Positions 23,901 through 35,547 of a stretch of 64,000 nucleotides of DNA are shown here, in pieces (within the stretch, counting starts at the first letter, position 1; each line of letters opens with the position of its first letter). The stretch is taken from positions 66,965,867-67,029,866 of the forward strand of contig NC_084760.1 in NCBI RefSeq assembly GCF_028858725.1, read 5' to 3'. This DNA is from Colius striatus (lineage: Eukaryota; Chordata; Aves; Coliiformes; Coliidae). Below the pieces are notes generated by a model that ran no database searches, had not been told where the DNA came from, and was given only the letters and a program-made list of their open reading frames with translations. A program made the position numbers and the translations under genes.

Positions 23901-26900
23901 TTCTTACCTCTGCATATATCAGTCCGGGCTTAAAACAAGTTGCTTTTGACATTGTTTTTGCAATCTTTGTCTCAACAATTTAGATTTTTTTAGACTGCCA
24001 AGCAAAACAATTTGTTTTGGCTGTGTTTGCTTGACTGTTTAGTAAAATACTACACATTCCTGATGAGTGAATAAGATGCTTTAAAAAAAACCAAACGAGG
24101 TTCTTTTGTGGTCATCTTGTTTTTAATACAGACTTATGGACTGAGACCAGATTTCTATACAGTATTGTTAAGTTTAATACATTGTTTTCCATGGGTACCT
24201 ACAGCCAGTAGTATGATTCCCTGTATTATCCCTTTCTTAAGACTCAATTTAGTCTAAATTTTTTAACCCAATAAATAAAACTCCTAAATACCTTAATGTT
24301 GTGTTTTTATGGAAAGATGGTCACACAACTTCCTTAAACCTGCAATTTTAGATGTTCCTTGTATTAGATAGAAAGATGAGACCTAGTCCTCCTGTATTTT
24401 AACCCTTGCAGTGGTTTGGAACCAGAGGGATAAGACTGAAAAGAACAGAGACTTGTAAGTTTGCTACTGCTGTGTGCCTGCTTTCACATGCTTTCTCTGC
24501 ACCTACCCCTGCTTAATGTGTTGACAATGATTGTTCCTGGAATACCTTGAAAATACTACTGCTGTTGATAGCTTTTATTTGAATCCTGACAACTTCTAGA
24601 AATTGCAGTTGAGACTGTACTAGTCTGTAAACCTTCTGTCTGAGGCTTTTATGGGCTGAACAGTTCCCAGAAATACAATTTGGCCAAATTATAGGAAAAA
24701 GAAAGTGGTTTTATTTTAGTCCTTTAGATAGGGAATTGAAGGTACAGAACCTACACTTCCTTCAAAGTCATGCAAAGTCTATGAAAGCAGCTGGGGACTG
24801 GAACCCTATCTCTAGAATCCCAAACTGTGCCTAAATGGCAATTCACTTTGGACTGTCCTATCCTACTTCCACGTTCAGTGTTTCCTTCCCTGAGACAACA
24901 GCCTGTGGAGTGCCTCAAGTGTGGTCCTGCTGCTGAATGCCCAAGTGCATGACTGCAGCTCATGGCAGCTTTGCCTCATCCTGAGGAACGTGAGCACACA
25001 CTGCTGCCTGGTGTGCATCAAGGTATTCTCATGGCTGACAAATATAAAGGAAAAGGAAATGCTTTGAGGGGGGAATAATTCTCTTTTAACTGTAGTTTTC
25101 TTCTCTCTCCTGCTGATCCAATCAATTGCCAATTTGCAAACTGATGTAAGAAATTGAGAGGAGATCACTAATAAAACTCACATTTCTAGTGTCTAATGAC
25201 TTATCAAAACTTACTTGTCGTCATGGAATGTTCCACGCATCTTCCATCTTCATGTAAAATTGTCTGCCTGCTTACACTGCTGCTCTGTTGAGGTTTTTTT
25301 CAGGATGAGGGGTGGGGAGAGGGTTTGTAGTATTTTATTGACAATTTTGTGACTTGAAAGATATTGCTTAGGAATCATTTTTTTCACGAGCTCCATAGCT
25401 TAGGAGTTCAGATGTCTCAAGTAACCTTGAAACTCAAATAGAAGCATTATATATTTCAAGGAAAAGAGAGTAACTTGTGACTGGTCTACAGAAGTTCTTG
25501 ACTTCTTGAGCTAAATGCCAGAAGCAGAATCTGGCCTCTTGGGGCTGTGTTTACATCATGCTAAGATGAAGTGCTTTCAGAACCTGTCAGGGTACTCTTA
25601 TCTTCTTTGCCTTCTCAAGTGGAGTAAGCAAACTCCTGAAGAAGAATTTTCATTCTGATTATTTAATGTCAGATTATGAACTGTTTGATCTCCAAGGCAT
25701 ACCATGATACAAATATGTAATCATAAATGTCAGATAGTCATGTCTACTGAAATGGAAAGGTACACTTCATGGTCTCTGTCCTAAAAGGACAAAGAGGGCG
25801 TCCTCTCCAGCACATACACCCACGAGTGGGTTGGAAAGGGTTCGACTGCCTGAAGTTGTACTGCAGTGCCACGCTCTTCTCTGCATTAGAAGCAGTTTGC
25901 TTCTTCCACGCCAGAACCAGTTGATAGTTGGACTCACGCAAAAGAACAGGACCACAGCAGTAGCTTTTGCTCCACAGCAGAAGAACTTCCCAGGAAGCCT
26001 GGCTTTGCTTGTCTGTCTTGGTGCCATTGAAAGGCAGAGCCATCTTGTTAGTTTTCCTTTTTCTAACCTTTGTTCTAACAGACCCCTGCTTCCCTTCAAT
26101 CAGTATTTGTCCTGGATTTTGTTTCCAACAGTGTTCTGGTGGATCTAGGGCTGTGATGGCCCTTCTGGGCACTGACCTTCCCTCTCTCTTGGGCTGGAGG
26201 GTAAAGGAATCATTTCACTGAAACTGACTTCTACTGTGTGGTGGCCTTTAGCTACTGTCATCTCTAGTGTGAGCCCTGGGACAGGCTACTCAGAAGATGG
26301 AAGAATACTGAAGGATAGAAAGTAGTAGTGTTTTAATTCCTACATGAGAAGTTACTGAAGTCTTCCAAAATGGAATTTTTCTTTCTTCTTCCCCTTTCCC
26401 CCTGGGATATTGGGGAAGAGCAGGTCTATTTTATATTGTGTTGTGGATTTTTTAATCAGGGATTTTACCAGTTCTTAAAGCATCTTAACCTTGAGGGTGG
26501 TAAATCTCTATTCAGGTATTGCCAAATGAGCTTAGGGAAATAAATCCCTGTATTTTAATATAGGGATTGGCAGTCACTAAATAATCCTTAACACTGTTGC
26601 CTCTATAGTTAGTTTATTCAGAATCTATTAAAGGAAAAATCTCCTGCTCTTAACTTTATGTCATGACTTTTGGTTGGTTTTAAAAAAAACAACACCCAAA
26701 TTGGAGCACTAAGGTTTTGCCTTAGATTTGTACAGGCAAGGTGGGATGTTGAGCTGTTTGGTAAGAGTTGCTTGTATCCTTGCACTCACCTTATTCCAGC
26801 TGAGCTCTGATTACTTACGCGGTGTTTATATTCTCTTCTCTGTCTTTGGATAACACAGAATATTCGTAAGGAAAACACGGAACTTGGTGCTTACTAGCAC

Positions 26901-29900
26901 ATGACCTTGGGAAAATATCTAATCTTTAATAAATATCTAATCTTTAGAAAGGCCAGGTGTTAGTCCATGAATCAAATTCTGTGTAGTCAGCTGCTAACTG
27001 TTTTATAAATATAAAAGTTTATATATGTGGGAAAGCTTTATAAATAATCAGTTGCTGAGTTAACATTTGCACTTTGATGAGAAGCATCTGCATATTAAAT
27101 ACCAGGCATGCGAGACCTCCTAGATCTAGAGTCCCTTTGAACTTAACATGCTCAATAATGTGGGATTCAAGATCAAACACTTCTGGTGAAGATGAAATGC
27201 AAGTAGGATATGGTTTACGCTCAGGCCCGCAGATGCTGTTGCACTTTTATTCAGGAAAGGCCAGGTAATGAAGTGGAATGGGGAAAACATCACCAATCTG
27301 TAACGCACTTCAAAGGTATCTATTAACTTCTTGTGGCAAATGCTGGCATTTGAAATGTCCTTGGAAGTCTTTCAGAACTAATCAGGCCCAACGTGTTGAC
27401 AGCAGAGCTCTAACAGGAGAGACAGTTTTAAAATTATTGTTGTTGTTTGTTCTATTTTACAAACAAAAGTCTAGACATTCGGTTGTTGTTTTCTGACACT
27501 TGATATGGTGCTGTGCTCCTACATAACATAACACTTCTGTGTTCCTCAAAGGGAAGTAAGGCTTAACTTTAAACTGAGAGAGGGTAGATTTAGGTTAGGT
27601 ATTAGAAGTTCTTCCGTGTGAGGGTGGTGAGGCACAGGTTGTCCAGAGGAGTTGTGGATGCCTCATCCTTGGAAGTGTTCAAGGCCAGGCTGGATGGGAC
27701 ATTGAGCAACCTGCTCTAGAGGAAGATGGCCCTCTCCGTGGCAAAGGGATTGGAACTAGGCAATCTTTAAAGGTCCCTTCCAACCCAAACCATTCTGTGA
27801 TTCTATAATTTCATTAGCCCAGAAGTGTCCAGCTCATTGACAATCAAGATGACTGAAGTGGTGGTAAGTAAAATGAACGTTTTGAAGTACTGTTGACTTT
27901 TGGATGGCTTTCACAAGATCTGTGTTATGCTTTAACTGGTGACTTGCTTCCTTGACCCACTGCTACTTCTCAGAAATAAGAGCTATCTGCATTGCAAGGG
28001 AAAACAAAACAAGGCTCTGGGGTAAGTGAAGACACGGGCCTGCTGGAGTTGCTTCCCTTCCTTCAGAGAAGGGCCATTAGAGTTGCAAAAAGCACTTATC
28101 TATGCATACCCATTACATCTAATCCTTTATCTTGGAAGCAGAATTCCAAAGACTCTAATGGAAGGTTGCCTTTTAAACTGCACTGTAAAACTGTTTTTAT
28201 TGCTTTATATTTTCATGGAAAACATCTATGGATTACAAAATGTGTCTACTGTTCTAATGTTTCAGTGCTGTGTGTGCTGTGCATTGCCATCTTGGATGGC
28301 ACTGAGTAACTCAAATACAATGGCTTTCTCTGACTCTTCTGCAGCAGGTCTGGGTCTCTTAGGTTTGCTTGCAGTTCAGCCTTTTAAAATGTATTATTTT
28401 TATGTAGCTACAAAGATGACAGATATTTTTAGAGCAAATGTGAGCTTAGCTGTGGTATCTGCTGTCAGGGAGGTGCCTAGCCTTGGGCAGAGGCATTATC
28501 TATGTGCATCAAGATCCAAAGTTCAAAACTGTGTCTTTGTGAAGGGGTTTGAAATCCTGTTTTTCTTTAACCCCGAACAGAGTCAGATGGAGTTCAGCGT
28601 TGCATCTCTATCCATACAAGAGCAAGGTGGTGCCCAGTTGCAAAATGAACAGAGGCAGCCTGTTAAAGCAGCATCTGGTATCCAAGTCCCTAAATCTTCT
28701 CAGGCCAATAAGAACCCCATCTCAGATGGGTTGATAGCATCCAGAAAGGAAGAGGAGTCCTCTTTCTGGAAGATAAATGCAGAGCGCTCAAAGTTTGAAG
28801 GAGACAAGTCTGAGTTCCAGTCCCTGACCCCCAGCCAGATCAAGTCCATGGAGAAAGGAGAGAAACCCCTTCCCTCCTTTTACAGACAAGAGTCTACTCC
28901 AAAGGAGATGGCAAAAGCTGAGAAGCCCAGCGTAACTAAACCAGAGAAGTCTGTTACCCCCAGCCTACCTGCTGTATCTCTCGAATGGGAGAAACCTCGA
29001 CCCACTCAACTCCCTGCTAGTTCTCTAGATGAATTCTTTCTTCCTGATCCATCACAGGACCTGGCATCTTCTAGGACAAACAAGGAAGATACCGATGGTA
29101 CTATACTTACAGATGCACAAATGCCTGGACAGGTAAGGACTGCGATATCCACTGTCCTTAGATTTAAAAACTATATGGCACGTTCAAATCTGACAAGGCT
29201 GCTCTGGAAGATTAGGAACTCCCTAAAGCATTAAGCCATAGCTCATGCAAATTTAAAGAAGTCTATTTAACCAACATGTTACCTGCTATTGTTTGTTTCA
29301 GTCAAGTGGTTTTGGATATAGTATAGTGTGTAGGATAAAGGCATAATTTAAATAGAGCACCAGAAACACCACTTCCCAGTGCTTTGTCCCAGGCAGCTGG
29401 GCTACTTTCGGATGTGTTTTTTCTTAAAAGTCCAAAATGGAAATGGAATGAGCTTCCAGAATTAGCCTTCTCAATGTTTTTATTTCATTAAAAAATCCAA
29501 ACAACCCAACGACAAAAAATAACCATAAGCAGTTCAGTAGCCAGTTGAGGCTATTTAAAAAGCAGATGCTGATCTGTGAGAAGAGAAAGGGAACAACAGG
29601 ATATGACATGGTGAGCGAAAGAAAAGGAAGAGATCTGAAAGCTGTGAAGTAGAGAAGAGGGTTTTTCTTCACACAGAGCTGTGCAGTTCTGTTTGGCATC
29701 TGTAGCATTGCTCTGGCATAACCCTGGTATTTTATGGTGTGCCTTGAGCACATCACACAGCTTTTTCTCTACCATATTTTCCCAACACTGACTGTTTTAA
29801 ATTTAAAAAAAAAAAATGATGTAAGATCAGAAGGATGCAGGATGAAGTAAATACTTGCAAGAGAAGTAAGTGGTAGCACTTAGGAGGAAACAGTTCTTAG

Positions 29901-30831
29901 GGCACTTCAGTATTTGGAGCCCCGTGTTCAGTTACTTTTTTTCTGAAGCTGAGACATAATGCTTCTTGAGCTGTTAAGCTACAAATTGTGAATGCAGTAG
30001 TCCTTCAGTTTTAGTTAAAGGCCTTATGTTTTCCTACAAATGAATAGCTTGTTACAATTTTAATTCCATTGTGAATATTTTCTGGCTAACTGAAGCAGTT
30101 TGAAAAATCTGATTTTTCTCTCAGTGGAGAAACAAGCCTCCCACATCAAATTGTCAACACAGCCTCAGAGGAAATAGTATGATAGGATTTTTTTGTGTCC
30201 TCTTTTCTGGAGAAGGGAACTGTGCTCCAGGAAAATAATGCAGAGACTCAGCTGTGTCCCTTGGCTAGTCTTTCTGAACACTAAAATCACCTTAAAACAT
30301 CCTGACTAGAGGGGCAGCACTGTGGGAGTGAGACTGTTCTTGACACCCTAGTAAATAACTCGTCAACAAAGTCTAAAACTATGTAGTTGTCTGCAAACAG
30401 CTGACTGTCATTGCAACAGCCAGTCGATTGAATCAGTGATGCTCACATTCTGTTTCATTCTCTGCAACTCTCACCTCAGTCTAAAACTTGACCTTTATGA
30501 TGGGGAAAAAAAAAAAGAGAACATTTTGCCTGCAGAACACTGCAAGACTTTTCTTTTTTATCTGGAGCTGTCTTTTTGGCCATTGTGAGTATTTCTTCAT
30601 GTCTAGCTTTTCCTGGGATTGCTTCTTCAGTATCCTAGAGGGAAGGTGAAGAACTTGAAACATTGGCAGACAAGATTTTAAACTTTCTTTGTGTAGCTAT
30701 ACAGTCAGTTACTGAGTCTGTAATACTATAATTCACAACCACATGACATCTTATTTCTTTCTTTATCCTTGCAGACGAGTACAAGCAACATTATCTTGAA
30801 GACTGGGTTTGATTTTCTAGACAACTGGTAA
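11365..30831 (+). CDS. C1orf198: C1orf198 orthologue (DUF4706-type protein), complete, four coding exons
   Basis: Exons 11365-11712, 18907-18957, 28581-29132 and 30775-30828 plus stop 30829-30831 join in frame (116 + 17 + 184 + 18 codons = 335 aa; the human protein is 327 aa). The N-terminus [20 protein letters not shown], the block [20 protein letters not shown], the exon-2 peptide [17 protein letters not shown], the exon-3 block [20 protein letters not shown] and the C-terminus [12 protein letters not shown] all match human C1orf198 closely as I recall it. The middle of exon 3 is low-complexity, rich in Ser, Pro, Lys and Glu, and probably disordered. No signal peptide or membrane segment is visible. 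I know of no established biochemical function; a domain of unknown function (DUF4706) covers the family. The first ATG is chosen because it has a strong context (GCCATGG) and matches the human start, although the frame stays open for 456 bases upstream without another ATG. Confidence 0.95.
14838..14876. repeat. Strong inverted repeat (hairpin) in C1orf198 intron 1
   Basis: Arms CATCTAGCAG (14843-14852) and CTGCTAGATG (14862-14871) are perfect reverse complements around a 9-base loop. The stem can be extended by three pairs, one of them a wobble in RNA. Function unknown. Confidence 0.75.
18811..18863. repeat. 27-bp tandem duplication, each unit a hairpin, just before C1orf198 exon 2
   Basis: Two units begin TCACTTGTATGATACTCC and TCACCTGTATGATACTCC. 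Unit 1 contains ATGATAC-tcct-GTATCAT, unit 2 TGATAC-tccag-GTATCA. The second unit ends 43 bases before exon 2. Confidence 0.8.
18907..18957 (+). CDS. C1orf198: C1orf198 coding exon 2 (51 bp)
   Basis: Acceptor ttttatttcag at 18906, donor gtaaat at 18958. The 17 codons read [17 protein letters not shown], a peptide highly conserved with the human protein. Both ends are phase 0. Confidence 0.93.
20211..20270. repeat. 23-bp tandem repeat, 2.6 copies
   Basis: Units at 20211-20233, 20234-20256 and a partial third at 20257-20270 share the pattern GRCTTTTAGYATRATACTAA. The first unit contains TTTAGTA-tga-TACTAAA, so each unit is itself nearly palindromic. Confidence 0.85.
22553..22612 (+). repeat. 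G/T-rich low-complexity tract
   Basis: About 60 bases of GGTTT/GGTTTT-like words (gtggttttggtgtgggtttg ... gtggttttggttttttttt) on the + strand, ending in a T run. No strict unit. Confidence 0.65.
23458..23487 (+). repeat. 15-bp direct duplication
   Basis: CAGCTAAGGATTCAT is followed immediately by CAGCTAAGGATGCGT. Confidence 0.75.
26913..26948 (+). repeat. 18-bp direct duplication
   Basis: AAATATCTAATCTTTAAT is followed immediately by AAATATCTAATCTTTAGA; 17 of 18 bases are identical. Confidence 0.85.
27571..27810 (+). mobile_element. CR1 LINE, 5'-truncated 3' end
   Basis: In + orientation: 'ggtattagaagttcttccgt', 'gaggcacaggttgtccagag', 'ggaagtgttcaaggccaggc', 'ggatgggacattgagcaacc', 'aaaggtcccttccaacccaa' and the terminal 'cattctgtgattctataatt'. 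This is the standard avian CR1 3' region of about 240 bp; everything 5' of it is missing, as usual for this family. Confidence 0.92.
28581..29132 (+). CDS. C1orf198: C1orf198 coding exon 3 (main exon)
   Basis: Acceptor ccccgaacag at 28580, donor gtaagg at 29133. The 184 codons start [20 protein letters not shown]. They contain the conserved [18 protein letters not shown]-like and [20 protein letters not shown] segments (about residues 205-245 of the protein) and end TDAQMPGQ. The frame is open upstream of the acceptor for 185 more codons, but that part has no resemblance to the human protein. Confidence 0.93.
29133..30774 (+). other. C1orf198 intron 3
   Basis: 1.6 kb of AT-rich DNA. The exon-3 frame continues 33 codons into it before a stop at about 29232. 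No repeat or other gene is recognisable. Confidence 0.7.
30775..30831 (+). CDS. C1orf198: C1orf198 coding exon 4 and stop codon
   Basis: Acceptor ctttatccttgcag at 30774. Eighteen codons, [18 protein letters not shown], then TAA at 30829-30831. The C-terminal GFDFLDNW is identical to the human protein as I recall it. Confidence 0.93.
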   Translation, partial: TSTSNIILKTGFDFLDNW

Positions 30832-33265
30832 AAGATACTTCACAACAGAGCAAACCAATTTTGGGGAAGGAGTGGAATTACCTTTTCTCCTTGTATGTTA
30901 ATTTACTAGCATTTGTGTCTTTTCTAGAAGTAACTTTCAGACTCTTAAATGTTGCCTTTGTATAAACTTTTGTAATACTGTAAGTGGTTTTGGTTTTTAA
31001 ACAGTGATAGAAGTGTGGTTTCATTTGGGTATTTCTTTTAATATCTGTTAACATTTTTGGTAGCTACTGTATCAAGAGGGTGGGAGAAATTACCATACAT
31101 GTGTGAAATTAAAAACAAAGGAGAGTCTCCATATCCTAGAAATGGAACCTACTGGACCAGGTTGCTATTCTCAACTGAAACCTTGCTAGCATGGCTTGTA
31201 AGAAATAGCATTGCACATGCAATGGTTCCAAGTAAGCAAATAGTTCCTTCCTTCAGATAACTAGCAAAAAAACAGTATGGAAAATATGCATACAGAAGAA
31301 TTCCATTGATTTCTGTGTTTCATTTAGTTTGACAGTAACTTTTGTACCACTTATTCGAAAACACTGTTCTTTTGAAGAGGGCAAAGGCATTGCCAAAATG
31401 ATGGATCCAGAGAAGCACTTGTGTTTGTATCCTACAAATCTGCTAAAATAACCTGAGAGCGTTAGAAAAAGGACCTGGGGAATTTACAAGTATTTCTGGT
31501 CTTTGGATTAAAGACTTGGGGGTGTGTGGAGGAGAATGGGCCAACACCTCATGAATGGGAGAAACCGTCTTCAGGGAACACAAGCCTAAGGATTTCACTG
31601 CCTCCATAACTCTTCATAGTAGCAGTGCTGGAAGTACAGCACTGGGAATTGCTGGAGTATGGATCACCTCTCTCAGGAAACCACTATGTTCATGAGAGGT
31701 CACAGCAGTGTAAGGCTTCTTTGATTTTTAAAGCAGCTTATCGTCTCAAGGACTCATCAACTTTGGTGCTTTTTTCTCCTCCTTGGTGGGTACGTTCTTT
31801 TCGGTGTTCAGCATCTGGGTTACGTTTGTTCCCGAGGTGCAGAGAGGCATCTCAAGGTGGCCCTCAGCAGACCTGCTTCTCATTCTGCTTTCGAATGACC
31901 TTTGTTTGGTGTTTAAAATGTAGAGAACAAGAGTAGCTGTCGTTTGAACCTGTCGTCTCTGAAATGCAGCATGATTTACACACTGACTCTCACTGTGTTT
32001 ACCTCACCTTGAAGCCTTAACTCCCCCTACACGCAGCCAGTGGCTGCTCTACTCCAATGCCAAAGGTTTGACCTTTCCCTTTACCTCAGCAATAGTCCCA
32101 TAGCATTTGTTTGGGGTAGAAGGCAAAACGTAGGGCTCTAATGGGTCTAAAGGGTCCCAGCCAAGGCTGTAAGAAGGTCACCATCTCCTAGGCCGTAACT
32201 GTGCTAGGCTTCTCATGGATCAGCACTTGACATTTGGTTCAGTGCCAGGGGCAGTTCAATGTGCAGAACTGGATGCTGCAGGATTTTCCTCTCCTGTCAC
32301 AGGAAGAGCTGGGAGTTGTCCCAGAAGAACCCCTGACTATCTAATTAGTGTGATGCTTGCAGGGGATGCTGACAGAGCATTAAAACTTCTTTCCCTTTCA
32401 AGGGAAACGCTTGTAAGCTGCCCCCTTCCCCCCACCTCCAAGTGTGCTACAAAAAATAGAACCACCAAGCCCTAAACCTCCAGTTTTTCTAGCATTTTCT
32501 TAAAAGTTTTCTTAGCTAAAGGAGAAGATTGCCAGAGTGCAAGTCATTGTGTAGCCTTATTTATAGACTTCTGAAAGCTTCTTTGTAAGCTTCCTGAGAT
32601 GTACAAACTCCTGCAGTTTGTGGATATTGTCTCTGCATTCAGCACTTCAGAAAATAGTTGGTTTTTCTACCAGCTTGGACTTTACTGCTAGTTTTTTTCT
32701 TAGCTGACCTTTTTTAGCATTTGCTCCAGGCATCCAGCAGTAATACAGCTTAGAACAACTTGAGCACAAATTCTTCAGGTGTAGAATTAGTATTGACTTG
32801 CACCTTCTTTCCAAAGCTGACAAATGTTAACCCTGGGTGCTACAGTCCCCAGTGAATCTAATTTTCTGTACATCCAGCTGCTGAAAAGTTACAAATCCAG
32901 TGTGAAGTTGCACTTTCTAATCTTACTTTGATATGGGGAGATCTGAAAGCAAAGTCTCCTACTGTTGAGGAGTGTTATTTTAAACCTCTGCTAAATACCT
33001 TAAAGCTTCTTAGGGAAGAACCTGGGCTGCCTGTCTCTTCCATCAGCTAACTCGACCCTAGTACACATTGGGACCAGCTGGTAGAACATGCTGCAGAACT
33101 TTTTACTTATCCTGGTAGGTTTTTTCTGTGCTTTGACAAGAGTTGATGCTCCTTCTTTCTTTAATATGTTTTTATTAAACATTCTTACAGGAAAAAAAAA
33201 AATTGTACTTGGCCACATTTTATATTAACAATGTTTTAATAAAGTCACTTTAAATACAACGTTCA
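30832..33265 (+). other. C1orf198 3' untranslated region
   Basis: About 2.4 kb of T-rich sequence with no coding frame of note runs from the stop codon to an AATAAA at 33238. The human mRNA also has a long 3'UTR. The end point is inferred from the signal and the T/G-rich downstream sequence, not seen directly. Confidence 0.6.
33238..33243 (+). promoter_or_regulatory. Polyadenylation signal of C1orf198 (AATAAA)
   Basis: AATAAA is followed within about 35 bases by a GT-rich element (gctttgtgtagtgtcc), the usual arrangement of a cleavage site. A variant ATTAAA at 33176-33181 lies 60 bases upstream and could serve as an alternative. Confidence 0.6.
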
Positions 33266-34460
33266 ATGCCGCTTTGTGTAGTGTCCTTTATACCCTTTTT
33301 TCCTCAGTGCCTTTGGAGTTGTTTGGAGCATCCTGCATCTCCCTGAGAGGCAGCCAAGAATGATCTGGTCTACAATCAATATCTGCAGGTAATTCAAAGC
33401 AGTATCTGGATCAATATTGGAAAGCTGCCTGTCAGGATTTAAGCCCAGCCAGCAAGGAATGTGAGGTGGGAGATGATCACAAGATTTGTTTGCATCCCTA
33501 ATCCAGCACTTTCCCAGGGGTACTGAACTCTACCTGAAGGATGCTGATCCTTTTTTTTATTCCATTCCAATGGAGCAGAGAAGGAAATCTCACAATTAGC
33601 TCATCTCTCTCCTTCAATACACCCCAGGATCCTCTCCCCAGGGGTGTTGCTCCTTCCTGTTCTCCTCACTGCTCTTTGAGCAGAAGACGCTAAGGGACAG
33701 GCTGCAGTTTATCCTGCTCCTCAGCAGCCTGATGATCTCACCAGCACAAGTTCATGTGTTCAGCACAATAAAAGCACCTTCTCTTAGGGCTGCTGCTAGG
33801 GTGGACATCCACCTGTTACCCCAGAGCTGGGTGGGGCTGAAGCCTGGCAGCTCTGTCTCTGCTCATCTGCAGCCCAACACATTACTTTTAAAGCTTACCA
33901 TTTTTCTGTAAGCATCACTGTGGATTTTCACTCTGAATGTCTTTTGGGGACAAAAAAAATATATTAGGCAACCTCTAAATCATAGCATTTATCAGCTCTG
34001 CTGCCTAATGGCTGCAAAATTTGGACCAAGCTACAGGCCTAAATGCACTTGGCAGATCAGGATTTTACTGGGATGCTAACAGATCAAAAAACATGTAGCT
34101 GCCCTGAAAATAGCTTACTGCAATTTTCCTATAATGCTTGTCTCCAAAACGAATGAGGGAATGAAAAAAAAATGGTGGAGGAGGAAGAGAGTTTTGTGGG
34201 TTTTGGATCTTTTGATGATTTCAATGACCAACCAGTGGTTTACACAAGGGCCTGACCTCGGCCTTAGCTTCCCTCCTTACCAAAAGTAGCAAGAGTGCCA
34301 GTGACCTTGAAGTTCAGCAGCCATCCATCTCTTGGGCTTATTCTCTCAAGTCCACCAACCAGAGTGAAGGCAGCCTTGGGAAATAGCCTGCTTGTAGCTA
34401 GATACAAAGTGTGTTACAAGGATTGGTTTTGTTGCTGTAAAATACCAGCTGCTATGGAAA

Positions 34461-35342
34461 GAGGCAGATGACACAAAGCTGGGAGGACTGGCTGATTCCC
34501 CAGAAGGCTGTGCTGCCATCCAGCAGGATCTCGACCGGCTTGAGAATTGGGCACAGAGGAACCTCATGAGGTTAAGCAAGGGCAATCACAGAGTCCTGCA
34601 CCTGGGGAGGAACAACCCCATGCACCAGTACAGGCTGGGGATTGACTTGCTGGAGAGCAGCTCTGCAGAGAGACCTGGGAGTGCTGGTTGATAATAAGCT
34701 AAACATGAGCCAGCAATGTGCCCTCGTGGCCAAGAAGGCCAATGGCATCCTGGGATGCATCAAGAATGTGGGCAACAGGTCAAGGGAGGTTCTGCTTCCC
34801 CTCTACTCTGCCCTGGTGAGGCCTCATCTGGAGCCCTGTGTCCAGTTCTGGGCTCCTCAGCTCAAGAGGGACAGAGAACTTCTGGAGAGAGTCCAGCACA
34901 GGGCCACCAAGATGATCAGGGGACTGGAACATCTTTCAAACGAGAAAAGGCTGCGGGAACTGGGGCTGTTTAGTCTGGAGAAGGGGAGACTGAGGGGAGA
35001 TCCTATTAACATTTATAAATATCAAATGGTGGGTGTCAGGAGGTTGGGGCATCCCTTTTTCCTGTTGTCCTTAGTGACAGGACAAGGGGTAATGGAAAGA
35101 AGCTGAAACACAAAAAGTTCCACTCTAAACATAAGGAAAAACTATTTCACTGTTCAGGTGAGGGAGCCCTGGCACAGGCTGCACAGGGAGGGTGTGGAGT
35201 CTCCTTCTCTGGAGGTTTCCAAACCCACCTGCACACGTTCCTGTGTGACCTGATGGAGGGGAACCTGCTTTAGCAGGAAGGTTGGACTGAATGATCTCTA
35301 GAGGTCCCTTCCAACTCCTACCATTCTGTGATTCTGTGATTT
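34461..35342 (+). mobile_element. CR1 LINE, 0.88-kb 3' fragment with reverse-transcriptase end
   Basis: This is the longest and best preserved CR1 copy here. It encodes the C-terminal reverse-transcriptase region: first ADDTKLGGLADSPEGCAAIQ..., then, after a frameshift near 34665, [20 protein letters not shown]... and [20 protein letters not shown]... to about 35106, followed by the CR1 3'UTR and the end 'accattctgtgattctgtga'. The frameshift appears to be a 2-base loss in a 'gagaga' run. It is a 5'-truncated dead copy. Confidence 0.95.
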
Positions 35343-35529
35343 ATGCATTGCAACTGAGATAGGAGAGGAAAGAAAGGCAACAGAAGAAGGAACAAAGTTC
35401 AAATGAGAGGAAAAGATTCATGGCGTGGGCCCTCTCCACCCTCACATTTCCGAGCTACATGAAGTCAAGCACTGGCTCCACTTAGCTCAGTGGCAAATTT
35501 TACTTGGACTTGTGGGAAGACCAGACTTT

Positions 35530-35547
35530 GTTACAGCTGTTACAGCT
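35530..35547 (+). repeat. 9-bp direct duplication
   Basis: GTTACAGCT occurs twice in tandem followed by GTT, about 190 bases after the end of the CR1 copy. Confidence 0.7.

Larger units (their letters stand above)
18958..28580 (+). other. C1orf198 intron 2
   Basis: 9.6 kb of AT-rich DNA. Contents: a 23-bp tandem repeat (20211-20270), a G/T-rich tract (22553-22612), direct duplications at 23458 and 26913, a pair of 23-bp dispersed near-identical strings (20652 and 26704) and a CR1 fragment (27571-27810). The last 550 bases are an open reading frame continuous with exon 3. No RNA gene was recognised. Confidence 0.7.

Noticed and set aside
28026-29234. 402-codon frame as an independent single-exon gene
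   Set aside because: Its second half is C1orf198 exon 3 with exact splice sites at 28580 and 29133; only the first half remains as a possible alternative start, listed as a finding.
34642-35106. 154-codon open frame on the + strand in the intergenic region
   Set aside because: It is the reverse-transcriptase C-terminus of a 5'-truncated CR1 LINE, not a host gene.
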